The notes: generated from the letters alone by a model not told the origin. Positions 45,319 to 55,369 are shown, counted from the stretch's first letter. The stretch is 64,000 nucleotides of DNA from Eledone cirrhosa (GCA_964016885.1 OZ024740.1:204263929-204327928); one strand, 5' to 3'. Translations and numbers: made by a program.

Positions 45319-47400
45319 TTACCGTACTTTTCGTAGAGGAGGGATGGTTTTTACATCCCTTTTCACTTGATCGTCTGGTGAAGGGACCGTTGAATCGTCC
45401 CTTCGGCTGGTCGTCGGCTCTTCTAAGAGAATGTCTGAGTATACTCTTCGATTGATGGTTCCTCCTAGGTCCCTGAAATCACCAACTGCGTTGGGGAATT
45501 TCGTTTTAATGTTTGTGTATTGTTTCTGTGCTATTTTTAGCAGTCTTATGTTAGTTGGCGTTTTGATTGGTGCTGGTATTATGTAGTCCTGTTGTGAAAT
45601 GTCTGTGTGTTCAATTATGTAAGTCATTAGTTTCTTGTTGTGTGTATTTATTGCCGTGCATTTGTTTTTCTGGGGGTGGGGTGTGGTTCTACTATTTTCT
45701 TGTCGTTGTTGCTGGGTGTGTGTGTTTTGTTGTTGTGTTTGCGATGTTGGTGCTTGTGGTGGTGGTGTTAAAGGTGTTGTTGGCGGTGGTGATGGTGGTG
45801 CTAGTGTGGGTGGTGATGGTGTTGGTGTTGTTGCTGCTGTGGGTCTCTTTGCAGTAGACTTTACCCTTTTCTCATTTCTTTCCTCCCTTTTCAAAGGCGA
45901 CGATGCGCTGCTTCTGCGTTTGTGCCTTCTTACGACCTTTTGCCATCCCTCTCCCACCTCACACTCCATGTCTGATTCTGTGAGGTCGGGGAGGGGTACC
46001 AGCTCCACTCTTTCACTTGTTGTTGGTGATGTTTGCACTGGAGTCTCTGTTGCAGCTGCATTTGGTATTGCTGTTGTTGTTGTTGTTAATATTTCCACTG
46101 CTGCTGCTGTTTTTGATTTCCGTGGAGTGGGTATGGGTGCCACGGACCTATCGTTCCTGGTTGCCGCTTGTCCTGTTGCTGGTAGCCGTGGAGCCGGTTT
46201 CGGAAGGAGGGGGGTTTTCTCCTTTCTCAGGGTCTTCTCGTTGCAGAAGGCCCTGAGGTGAGTCTTCGATCCACAGCGAAAGCATTTCGGGCGTTTGCCC
46301 TCAACACTTATGGGCAGTTGTGTTCCGTTATCGAAGTCTATCACATCCGGGATAGCTTCGATGCACTCCTGGTTGGTTTGGATTAGCATCTCAATGGAGG
46401 AGCCGACCCAATCTTCTCTTACTTTTTTCTGTACTTGCAGTACAGTTGTTTTGTCCTCGATTCCGACGAGGACAGACGCGGCCAGCCAAGAAGGGGTCAT
46501 TCCGGGGGGGACGTGGGTTAGTTTGACCCTCACAATTTTTTGCCCACAGTAGGAGGGCACCAACACCATTTCCTCGCTCCTTAGGGTCACTACTGATTGG
46601 GCCTTTGCCTCCTGGGGTGTGGCAAAAAGTACGTCTACGGTGGCATATTTTTTCCCTCGGGTGATGTGCGTTTTCCGCTGCCACACAGACCCCAAGGCTT
46701 TTTGTATTTGGGCCTCTGTGGCTCTTTCCACCCTACGGGATTTTGTACTTACTGTACGGTACGTGACCGTACAGTGCTCTTGGGTTTCGAAAAATTTTTC
46801 CGCTGCCTTGCAGATTGCTCGGTGTCCGTTCTTTGTAACCATCTTCTTCGCTTCCTCTAATTCCTCATTTGTTATGAGGATTGTTTCCAAGTTTTTCGCA
46901 ATACCTGCAAATGAGATTGGTTTTTCTCTGCTGTTGTTGTTGTCGTCAGAGCTGCTGGTACTTTTGTTGTTGCTGCAGGTACTACGACTACTGCCTCCGC
47001 CGCTGTTGCTGTGGTTGTTGTTGGTGTTGCTGCTGCTAATGCTGTTGTTGTTTATGCTGCTGGTGATGCTGTTGCGGCTGCTACTGTTGTTTTCATTGTC
47101 ACTGTTGCTGTTGTTATTACGGCTGCTACTGCTATTATTCCTGACGTCAGACGAATGAACTGGGTTTTCGTATTTCCCGCACACCTGTTTCGTCGCTGTC
47201 GTCGTCGTCGTGGAGAAACTTTGCACGCTTTGCACGAGACTTTTCTTTTCTTTCGTCACTTGCGAAAGAGAAGGGAGGGAGAGAGACACATTTAAAGAAG
47301 GGAGGGAGAGAGACAATCTTCTCTCTGCTGTAGTGATGATTGAGGAAGAAGAAGACGGAATGAGTGGGAGTGACGTATGAAATTTCTTTTTCGTAGCCAT
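45319..47400 (-). CDS. A2 ORF1: Tx1-type nucleic-acid-binding protein, intact
   Basis: 693 codons, MATKKKFHTSLPLIPSSSSS onward. Residues about 95-165 are a Ser/Asn-rich low-complexity run. A conserved core follows (ISFAGIAKNLETILITNEEL, RVERATEAQIQKALGSVWQR, VTLRSEEMVLVPSYCGQKIV). The zinc knuckle CFRCGSKTHLRAFC (CX2CX4HX4C) is at residues 373-386. The C-terminal third is Pro/Thr/Gln-rich, then NAVGDFRDLGGTINRRVYSD. It is expected to coat element RNA. It ends 35 bp before ORF2. It is the only uninterrupted Tx1 ORF in the window. Confidence 0.85.
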   Translation of the reverse strand: MATKKKFHTSLPLIPSSSSSIITTAERRLSLSLPSLNVSLSLPSLSQVTKEKKSLVQSVQSFSTTTTTATKQVCGKYENPVHSSDVRNNSSSSRNNNSNSDNENNSSSRNSITSSINNNSISSSNTNNNHSNSGGGSSRSTCSNNKSTSSSDDNNNSREKPISFAGIAKNLETILITNEELEEAKKMVTKNGHRAICKAAEKFFETQEHCTVTYRTVSTKSRRVERATEAQIQKALGSVWQRKTHITRGKKYATVDVLFATPQEAKAQSVVTLRSEEMVLVPSYCGQKIVRVKLTHVPPGMTPSWLAASVLVGIEDKTTVLQVQKKVREDWVGSSIEMLIQTNQECIEAIPDVIDFDNGTQLPISVEGKRPKCFRCGSKTHLRAFCNEKTLRKEKTPLLPKPAPRLPATGQAATRNDRSVAPIPTPRKSKTAAAVEILTTTTTAIPNAAATETPVQTSPTTSERVELVPLPDLTESDMECEVGEGWQKVVRRHKRRSSASSPLKREERNEKRVKSTAKRPTAATTPTPSPPTLAPPSPPPTTPLTPPPQAPTSQTQQQNTHTQQQRQENSRTTPHPQKNKCTAINTHNKKLMTYIIEHTDISQQDYIIPAPIKTPTNIRLLKIAQKQYTNIKTKFPNAVGDFRDLGGTINRRVYSDILLEEPTTSRRDDSTVPSPDDQVKRDVKTIPPLRKVR

Positions 47401-47605
47401 GTTGTTTTTTGTTTAAAATGAATATTGGGTACAAAACCCCAATAACTGGTCATTTAGCCCCGAAGGGCCAAATAACGGACAGAAAGATCCCTCTCACGAG
47501 GAGGAGGGTGTCTTTATCAACAATTTGGTTCAAGTTTTAAACAATTTACAATTGTTTTAACGGTTAAAAATTACTATACCTTACAGAGCCGAGCCTCCGT
47601 CAACC

Positions 47606-50600
47606 ATGGCATTCAATAATAATAATAATAATGAGAATGAACTTGCCAACTTGAAGGATGAAATTATGATCGAATGGATGAAAATGAAAGAATCTGACAT
47701 GGGGCAACGAGACACCCTCCCTAAGATCCAGAACTCCAAACAGAACCAAAAGATAATACACAAGACTAACATAATTCTCAAAAACATTATCATCACAAAC
47801 AAACTAAACATTACTGATTTAAATCATCTCTATTATGCATCGGCTAAAGTCACCACTCACTTATGTGGAGTGAAGATGAAAAAACAAAGGAATTCCCACA
47901 AGAAATCTACTTGGCAAGAGAACATCAATCGCCAAATAAACCTTCTCCGATCTGACATAGACATTTTAACAAACTATAAAGTAGGTGAACATGTTAAACA
48001 AACTAAACTTAGAAAATTGAAAAAAAAGTACAGTATAAAATCAACATGTGACATAGACATGCTGATAGAAATAATCAAGCAAAAAGTGTCGGCCAAAGCT
48101 GCTCGTATAAGGCGCTTTGAAAAACGATCTAGATTCTATAAGGACAATAATATGTTCAAAAACAACCAAAGAAACTTCTACAGAAAAATTGGTAAGTCAA
48201 CAATAACTGTTAAATCAATACCACCCAAGGAGGAAGTGCAAGAATTCTGGGAAAAGATCTGGGCCGAAGAAAAAGTTCATAACATACATGCCCCATGGAT
48301 AGACAGACAAATGAAAGATACAGCTCACCTTGAGGAACAAACATGGGAAAATATAACAGTTGAACAGTTGCGCTTGGCTCTAAGAAAAACCAGCAAATGG
48401 AAATCCCCAGGAAAAGACAAAATACAAAACTTTTGGATAAATGCCTTCACAGAGTCTCATGAGCTGTTAGCCCAACTTTACAATGAAATAGTTAAGGAGC
48501 CAGAAAAGATACCATCATGGCTAGTTAACGGCATTACATTCCTGCTTCCGAAGAATGATGAGACAAACAATCCCCAAAATTACAGACCGATAACTTGCTT
48601 GACCACAATGTATAAAATTTTAACATCAGTCCTAACTGAATACACATATGACCACCTGATAACAAATGACCTATTTCCCATTGAGCAGAAAGGGTGTAAA
48701 CGAGGCTCATATGGCTGTAAGGATCAGCTTCTGGTTAACAAAATGATACTGGAAGATTGTCATAATAGACACAAAAATCTATCGATTGCTTGGATAGATT
48801 ATAAAAAAGCATTCGATAGTTTGCCACACAGTTGGATTGAAAAATGTTTAGAGATTTTCAAAATATCCCCCGTTGTCAGGAGGTTTTTGTCATTCAGTAT
48901 GAAGACATGGAAAACGACACTCCTTTTGAATAGTGAAACAAAATCACTGGAAGCTGGAGAAGTTAATATTAATTGTGGAATTTTTCAGGGTGACTCTTTA
49001 TCACCGCTTTTATTCTGCATTGCACTTATACCATTAAGTAAAATGCTCAATGAAACAAAACATGGATATAAAGTCTATGACAAAACCATTAATCACCTGT
49101 TCTACTTGGATGACCTGAAACTATTTGCAAAAAATTATGAACAATTGCAAGGGCTATTATCCACTGTGAAGCAGTTCAGTGATGACATTAAAATGGAGTT
49201 TGGACTAGATAAATGCGCCAAAGCAACGTTCACCAGAGGAAAGCTGCTGAAGAGTTCAGACATTAATCTTGATCGGGGGAACGTGATAAGAGAAGTTGAT
49301 CAAGAAAAAACTTACAAATATCTAGGTGTTTGTGAAGGAGACGGAATGAAGCACTCGACAATGAGGGAAAGGATAAGGAAGGAATGTTACCGCAGAGTAA
49401 GAGCAATCTTAAGAACGGAATTGAATGCAAGGAATAGGATCGATGCCATAAACATGCTTGCCATACCAGTAGTAACCTACAGTTACAATGTCATCAACTG
49501 GTCAAGCACAGAGATCCGTAGGCTCGATACAAAAATTCGAAAATTCTTAACCATGCACAGAATGCATCACCCTAAGGCAGATATAGATAGAATATATCTC
49601 CCTAGGAAAGAAGGAGGACGTGTGTTAATCCAGTTAGACATTGCGTTGAAAACTGCAACAATTGGATTATCTACATATCTAAGGGAATCACATGATTGGA
49701 TGATCAAACTCGTTTTGAAACACGAAAGCATCAAAAGATCATATTCCATTACAAAAGATGCACAAAGATACAGTAATGGACTACAAATTTCAGAAGTCCC
49801 ATTTACTGCTGAAATGGAAAACACAAAAAAAGCAAAGCAGGTAAAAGTAACTGCAAAGAAAGAACTGCTACAGAAACTGGCTAAGAAATGGCAAGAAAAG
49901 CCTCTGTATGGAAAATACCCAGAGCGAGCTAACAATCCTGATGTTGACAAAACTTTAACCCATCAGTGGTTGGCATCCTCTGGACTGAAATCGGAGACTG
50001 AAGGACTGATTATATCGGCACAAGATCAGTGTCTGCCAACAAAAAATTACCAAGCCAACATAAAAAAAAATGGGTGCAGCCCATTATGCCGTGTATGCAA
50101 AAAACAACCAGAGACCATTGACCATATAATTTCAATGTGCAGTCCTATAGCTCCAACCGAATACCTAAACAGGCATGACAGAGCTGCACAATACATACAT
50201 TGGATAATGTGTAAGCATTTTGACCTGCCCCATCAAAAGAATTGGTGGGAGCATCAACCACCTCCCATACTTGAAAAAGATCACATCTCAATCTTGTGGA
50301 ACTTTAGCATCCAAACAGACCGAAAAATAGATGCAAATAGACCTGATATAATACTGAAGGGCTTTAAAAAGAGGGTATGCCTGCTAATTGATATGTCCGT
50401 TCCAATAGACAAAAATGTATCTATAAAAACATTTGAAAAATTGAGCAAGTGTAAGGACCTGGAGATAGAAATTGGAAAAATATGGAAATTGAGAACTAAA
50501 ACAATACCAGTGGTTGTAGGCGCTCTAGGAATGATACCTAAGGGGTCTAATGATTACTTATCGCAAATCCCAGGAAACCCGTATATAGGAGAAATACAAA

Positions 50601-50653
50601 AGATAGTACTAATGGGAACTGCCCATATACTAAGGAAGATTCTGTCAATATAA
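47606..50653 (+). CDS. R4/Dong-type LINE single ORF: RT with restriction-like endonuclease, intact
   Basis: 1015 codons without a stop. The RT has QNYRPITCLTTMYKIL, IAWIDYKKAFDSLPHSWI (motif A, about residue 395), CGIFQGDSLSPLLF (motif B), LFYLDDLKLFA (motif C, about 498) and KTYKYLGV. Near residue 828 is the knuckle CRVCKKQPETIDHIISMC (CX2CX8HX4C). Next comes the restriction-like endonuclease RPDIIL...CLLIDMSVPIDKNV with the following KLSKCKDLEIEI (PD-(D/E)XK fold, about 912-965). Knuckle plus C-terminal REL defines the R2/R4/Dong group, not APE-type LINEs. MAF and six Asn at the start come from the A2 end and the (AAT)6 tract. The first Met inside the element is residue 21 (47666), so the native start is uncertain. 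Confidence 0.9.
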   Translation: MAFNNNNNNENELANLKDEIMIEWMKMKESDMGQRDTLPKIQNSKQNQKIIHKTNIILKNIIITNKLNITDLNHLYYASAKVTTHLCGVKMKKQRNSHKKSTWQENINRQINLLRSDIDILTNYKVGEHVKQTKLRKLKKKYSIKSTCDIDMLIEIIKQKVSAKAARIRRFEKRSRFYKDNNMFKNNQRNFYRKIGKSTITVKSIPPKEEVQEFWEKIWAEEKVHNIHAPWIDRQMKDTAHLEEQTWENITVEQLRLALRKTSKWKSPGKDKIQNFWINAFTESHELLAQLYNEIVKEPEKIPSWLVNGITFLLPKNDETNNPQNYRPITCLTTMYKILTSVLTEYTYDHLITNDLFPIEQKGCKRGSYGCKDQLLVNKMILEDCHNRHKNLSIAWIDYKKAFDSLPHSWIEKCLEIFKISPVVRRFLSFSMKTWKTTLLLNSETKSLEAGEVNINCGIFQGDSLSPLLFCIALIPLSKMLNETKHGYKVYDKTINHLFYLDDLKLFAKNYEQLQGLLSTVKQFSDDIKMEFGLDKCAKATFTRGKLLKSSDINLDRGNVIREVDQEKTYKYLGVCEGDGMKHSTMRERIRKECYRRVRAILRTELNARNRIDAINMLAIPVVTYSYNVINWSSTEIRRLDTKIRKFLTMHRMHHPKADIDRIYLPRKEGGRVLIQLDIALKTATIGLSTYLRESHDWMIKLVLKHESIKRSYSITKDAQRYSNGLQISEVPFTAEMENTKKAKQVKVTAKKELLQKLAKKWQEKPLYGKYPERANNPDVDKTLTHQWLASSGLKSETEGLIISAQDQCLPTKNYQANIKKNGCSPLCRVCKKQPETIDHIISMCSPIAPTEYLNRHDRAAQYIHWIMCKHFDLPHQKNWWEHQPPPILEKDHISILWNFSIQTDRKIDANRPDIILKGFKKRVCLLIDMSVPIDKNVSIKTFEKLSKCKDLEIEIGKIWKLRTKTIPVVVGALGMIPKGSNDYLSQIPGNPYIGEIQKIVLMGTAHILRKILSI

Positions 50654-50818
50654 GTACATCACAAGTCTAAACGCCTAAAGATGTATGTGTGAGTATGTAT
50701 GTTCTTTCTTGAACATGGCGGACCTTGTTGTCTCTTGAGGTCACTGGTTGTTACTTGGTGATAACTCGTACGAACATAAAGCAAGATAGATGCAGCTGTA
50801 ATAATAATAATAATAATA
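47615..50818 (+). mobile_element. R4/Dong-type LINE, bounded by (AAT)n on both sides
   Basis: (AAT)6 at 47615-47632 precedes the first element-specific bases (GAGAATGAACTTGCC). After the stop at 50653 a 145-bp 3' UTR leads to (TAA)6 at 50799-50818. No poly(A) tail is seen. Dong of Bombyx, the type element of this group, was reported in TAA repeats, so the flanks fit that target. With an open ORF and clean ends it looks like a recent insertion, possibly 5'-complete. Confidence 0.85.
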
Positions 50819-51150
50819 TTATTTATAGTTATGTATACACTATATCATACACCTACGGTAGTAGGTGTATAATATTCTTAAGGTCCCATTTCGGTCACTC
50901 GCGACACCTTCAAACTTTGTCACTAATTCAATTTTTGATAGAATTGGATGCGGTTTTTTGCACTTTATAGGACCACAGATAAGCTACTTTTTTACATAAA
51001 AATATTTAAATTTGGTTCAGTAGAAAAAAAGTTACATAAAAATAAGTGAGGACCAAAAGAGTGTAAGGAACTACATACATAAGTAACGCTTAGTTTGTTT
51101 CTAATTTCCAATACATTAAAATAGTGATAGATTGTACAATAGCGAATTGT

Positions 51151-51223
51151 GGTCAGGTAGCTCAGACGGTAGAGCAGCGGACCGGCAATCCGAAGGTCGT
51201 GGGTTCGATTCCCACCTTGATTA
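51151..51223 (+). tRNA. tRNA-like gene, anticodon GGC (Ala), possibly pseudo
   Basis: A cloverleaf can be drawn. The acceptor is GGTCAGG/CTTGATT with G-U pairs, D stem GCTC/GAGC, anticodon stem GCGGA/TCCGA with the outer G-A unpaired, and T stem GTGGG/CCCAC around TTCGATT. Discriminator is A. The anticodon loop CCGGCAA has GGC, but position 33 is C instead of the near-universal U. A CTTTTCC terminator-like run follows. No SINE body is visible after it. It may be a decayed tRNA or tRNA-like insertion. Confidence 0.5.
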
Positions 51224-51344
51224 CTTTTCCTATCTGCACTTCTTCCTATTCATTATTATTTATTATTAGTTTTTAACTTATTTGTTGATAAATATTTTTA
51301 TTAATATTTATATAATATCCTTGCATTGCCTGGAAAAAAAGTGG

Positions 51345-52564
51345 ATTACAGGGAAAAATGCGGGCGCATATAAAGAAATATTCTTAAATTAATAAATCTA
51401 GAAAAGTAAAGGACAAGTTATTACACCTGGAAAAGTAAAGGACAAGAAAACTTCTTAAAACTTCTTAAAATATTGCAGCTAAAGTCTAAATTTGAAAAAA
51501 AATATTTAGATTATAAAACTAAAAATAAATAATTATAAGTTAATTGTTAAAAAAATATCACTTTAAAGGACTGGAAAAATGACTGTCTTATAGGGAGAGT
51601 TGACTACTGTATACTTAATTTTTTTCTTGGTGTATACAAATTAATCTTTTTAAAATAAAATTTGTACAATAATTTGTACAATAATTTGTACAATAATTAA
51701 TTAATAATAATAATAATTAATATGTACAATTTATTAATTTATGTTATAAGATATTTAGTTTTTCACTCTTAATCAAATTATATTTTTTAAAATTTAGTTA
51801 TAAAATAATGCAGTAAAATAAATCAAAAACAGTGCATCATATAATTGCACTTTTTATGAGTATTACAGATTTTTTTTATAATATAGTAAAATTCAACATC
51901 TCAAGGGGCAAAATTAGGTAAAAGTCAATTCATCAATTATTCATTTATAGTGAATCAATCAATTATAGTGAATTCATCAATTCATTAGATGAACTGTTGA
52001 ATTAGACAATGTTTAATTTTTAATTGTAGTCTAATTTTACTCTACCTAAAAATGTAGATTGGTTATTTTGATCTCTGACAGGTCTTAAATTTCATTATTA
52101 AACAATTATAATTTGTTATTATTTATCATTACAGTTGGCTCCCTAATTAATTATTAATTAATTGTTAGTGTCATTTACACGCCAAAATTTTGTTTTATTT
52201 GATGTTTATAATTGTCACTCATTTTTTCAGTCCCATTTAGTAAAGTAAAATAAAGTATATTTATTTAATGACCCAACCATTATGGTGTAAATTAGGATCA
52301 CAAAATTAAATAAATGATCATAAATTAGTATTATTATCAATTAGAGAGTCAACTGTATTATTAGAATTTATCACTTCCTATGTATATTTAAATCAAATAT
52401 TTTTTATTATTCAAATTTATACTATAGCTGCAATATTTTAAGAAGTTTTAAGAAGAAGTTTTCTTGTCCTTTACTTTTCCAGGTGTAATAACTTGTCCTT
52501 TACTTTTCTAGGTTTATTAATTTAAGAATATTTCTTTACATGTGCCCGCATTTTTCCCTGTAAT
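51345..52564. mobile_element. 1.2-kb element with 150-bp terminal inverted repeats
   Basis: ATTACAGGGAAAAATGCGGG at 51345 is mirrored by CCCGCATTTTTCCCTGTAAT ending at 52564. The arms extend 150 bp through AAAGTAAAGGACAAG (twice per arm) to ATATTGCAGCTA. The interior is AT-rich with no ORF of note. It is a non-autonomous DNA element of undetermined superfamily; a target duplication cannot be fixed (AT or ATTA possible). Confidence 0.8.
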
Positions 52565-52719
52565 ACAACTATAAACAGGAAAGGTCAGTAATTCATTACT
52601 ACTTTATTACCAGTAAAAAAAATAGCTCAATGTAAATACATCAGATGTTTTACAGAACACCAACATAAATTACACAATAATCAAATCAATGATTTGAACA
52701 TAGCTTTAATTATTCTGTA

Positions 52720-52725
<6 letters not shown>

Positions 52726-52772
<47 letters not shown>

Positions 52773-52880
52773 TTTTAATATAGAAGAGCTTCTACAGGAT
52801 ATATATATATATATATATATATAGGAAAAGAGCCAGGACCCCGACGGCTGAGCTCCGACCGTTTCGACAGCTAGACCCGA
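52726..52880. repeat. (TA)n tracts with half copies of fold-back repeats
   Basis: Two (TA)n tracts flank TTTTAATATAGAAGAGCTTCT, which matches, inverted, the sequence after the hammerhead at 54232. They are followed by GACCCCGACGGCTGAGCTCC, one half of the inner palindrome at 16257-16363. Confidence 0.7.
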
Positions 52881-52881
52881 A

Positions 52882-53465
52882 CTAAGCCACCAGTATTAGA
52901 ACGGCGCTTTGACTTATAATTGCCTGCATAATTTGGTCATATACTATGCGTTGTTCTGGTAGCAATTTGGGAAGATTCGTTTGAACAAATGTACCCAATT
53001 CGGCGACATCAAAGTTTGTTTCTCGTTGCAAATCACGATCGAAAATGTCGTTTACAGATCGATTCGGCGCAGGCATTCCCAATTGTACCAATGTTTTGTT
53101 AGCGATTGCTAAACATATGACCTCAATGGAAACCAATGCTTCATTATACACATTTTGTGTGAATTGAATATCCATATTTTGATTTGTTGCACGCAAACGA
53201 TGTAGGATGTCTTCACTCATGTAGTCTTTATATTTTTCCCAAAGATCTTTTGGATTTGATGGGAAGCACGTTGTCCATATTATTGAGAATAATGTGCGTA
53301 TTTGCTTTGGACGAGCAGTATTCGATGCATCAGCGAGTGAAGTGTCCCAATGTCCATCATTTTCAAGAAGATTTAATTCTTGGCAAGCTTCACGATAAGT
53401 GGCACATACTTGACCGTTTACTGTTCTCAATTCTTGGAATGATGTCGGTCCACGTATGTGTCCAG
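52882..53465 (-). pseudogene. Helitron PIF1-like helicase fragment
   Basis: The 182-codon open run reads RTVNGQVCATYREACQELNL, DGHWDTSLADA, RTLFSIIWTTCFPSNPKDLW, YMSEDILHRLR, IANKTLVQLGMPAPNRS and NLPKLLPEQRIVYDQIMQ. This is the stretch of Helitron Rep-helicase proteins immediately before the Walker A motif of the PIF1-like helicase. The reading stops just where GGTGKT would follow. Helitrons replicate by rolling circle; no Rep domain or Helitron ends are seen here, so this is an isolated piece, uninterrupted within its length. Confidence 0.85.
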
Positions 53466-53950
53466 GTCAGGAAAATAAGGACAGACGAAATGAAGATATC
53501 AAATTACAGCACTTAGTTAAGGGCTAGCTGAAAAAGAATTCCCTGTAATGGGAGTGGAAGGGAAGTAATGTGAAACAGACACTATACTAATTCTATAGAA
53601 ATTATATTAAATTAAAGAGAGAATTTACTAATTCTATTGAAATTATATTAAATTAAAGAGAGAATACTAATTCTATTGAAATTATCTTTAATTAAAAAAA
53701 TTTCACACTCGCTCTTTCACTCACTCACGTTGATTTCTCTTTCTCCGTTTATAACTTTAGAGACAGTCTAATATAGGGAGTGGTTCAAAGCAGCCAGACT
53801 ACTCGCTCTTTCACTCTCTGTTTGAATATACGTTGATTTCTCTTTCTCCGTTTATATCTTTGGACAAACAAACAAACATACATTCATTTTATATATATAT
53901 AGATAAAAAACGAGAAAGTTTCGTTTACATATGAAAAATATATATATCTG
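53466..53950. other. unassigned sequence with short direct repeats
   Basis: AATTCTATTGAAATTATATT and related 40-bp units are repeated three times at about 53580-53690. CTCGCTCTTTCACTC and CGTTGATTTCTCTTTCTCCG each occur twice. No gene is recognised. Confidence 0.6.
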
Positions 53951-53955
53951 TGTGT

Positions 53956-54131
<176 letters not shown>

Positions 54132-54231
54132 ATCCCGGGTTCAGTCGGGGGTGACCACAGTAAGTAAGGTACTCAATACATAGTAGAGTATTTGCGATAT
54201 TTAATATAGAAGGAAATCATCAGGAACGGGC

Positions 54232-54278
54232 TTTCCTGATGATTTCCTTCGAATGAAACAGTTCTAGTCCTGTAGAAA
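54232..54278 (+). ncRNA. hammerhead ribozyme overlapping a perfect hairpin
   Basis: Stem I TTTC/GAAA, core CTGATGA, stem II TTC/GAA with loop CTTC behind a T-T mismatch, GAAA, stem III ACAG/CTGT with an 8-base loop, cleavable A at 54274. All core bases are present. The core strand is also the right arm of the hairpin GAAGGAAATCATCAGGAA/TTCCTGATGATTTCCTTC (54209-54251), which would compete with the ribozyme fold. It lies between two long (GT)n tracts. Confidence 0.65.
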
Positions 54279-54305
54279 TGTAGAAGCTATTTCTATATTA
54301 AATAC

Positions 54306-54471
<166 letters not shown>

Positions 54472-54479
54472 AAAACAAT

Positions 54480-55055
54480 GAAATAAAAATTCAAGTCATT
54501 AGAAATATACTTCACTGCTTTACGATCGTTTCTAGATTATGATAATACATCGTAACCATACTTCGTTATCGATCTATGAAGGGTTAGTTACAAAATATCA
54601 GATAAGGAAAATATTTACTTACATGCATATCACTTGTCAAAAGCAATGAGAATTTTATTCAAAATAAGTAGTAAATTAGTATTAAATTGAGTTCTATTGT
54701 CTTATTTGGGGGTAGCTGAAGAACAAACCAATCAGATTGTTTTTTTCCCATATGATGTTAAGATGAAAAATAATTCACTTTAGTTGAGGTCATGACCCTT
54801 TGAAAGGAATGGTTGATTGGTGTTAACAATAGAATTGCTATAAAGAATCTATTAGGAAAAAGAGGATTGTCATATTGATAGTTGAATATATATATGGTAT
54901 AGTGAAGTTTAAAAGGAATGTAAAAATTAAATGTTGAGTTCTGTTGTATGGAGTTTTTAGGTGAATATATATTGAGGTCATGATCAGGAAAGATAGTATA
55001 TTAAAAGATGAAAATTATAAGATAATGAAATATAGTAATACAATAATATAATATA
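54480..55055. other. unassigned AT-rich sequence
   Basis: No coding or repeat family is recognised in this stretch. Confidence 0.5.
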
Positions 55056-55060
55056 ATTGT

Positions 55061-55238
55061 TTCTACTTTAGGCACAAGGCCAGCAATTACTCAGTACATT
55101 ACTGGTACTTTATTTTATCGACCCCGAAAGGATGAAAGGCAAAGTTAACCTCGGCGGGATTTGAACTCAGATCGTAAAGGGACGTAACTATGCTGGAAAG
55201 CATGTCCGACCCTCTGCCGATACTGCCAATTCACCGCC
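55061..55238 (-). repeat. tRNA-headed SINE (family S), minus strand
   Basis: The reverse strand reads GGCAGTATCGGCAGAGGGTC at the head and ends GTAGAAACAATTATATT. Confidence 0.85.
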
Positions 55239-55369
55239 CTAATATAATATAATGTAACACAATATAGTACGGTGTGGTACATTGTACTTAGTATAATACA
55301 GCGTATGATACGCCTTAAAATACTTTCAAGTATGTTTATGTATAAATAATCAAACTCAGATAAATACAT

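Larger units (their letters stand above)
41613..47614 (-). mobile_element. Tx1-like LINE copy A2, nearly intact
   Basis: 6.0-kb full-length copy with (AAT)n at both ends. ORF1 is intact and ORF2 has a single one-base insertion. The ORFs are separated by 35 bp. The 3' UTR is about 250 bp, with AATAAA just before the junction. ORF2 motifs (Tx1-type AQTCAIPDRSIHDNLH, YADD, C-terminal CCHC) and the CCHC ORF1 place it in the L1/Tx1 group. Its 5' end faces the plus-strand Dong-type element head to head across (AAT)6. Confidence 0.9.

Noticed and set aside
52882..53430. Host PIF1 helicase gene
   Set aside because: The sequence is the Helitron-specific stretch before Walker A, without the helicase motifs, in a transposon-dense intron.
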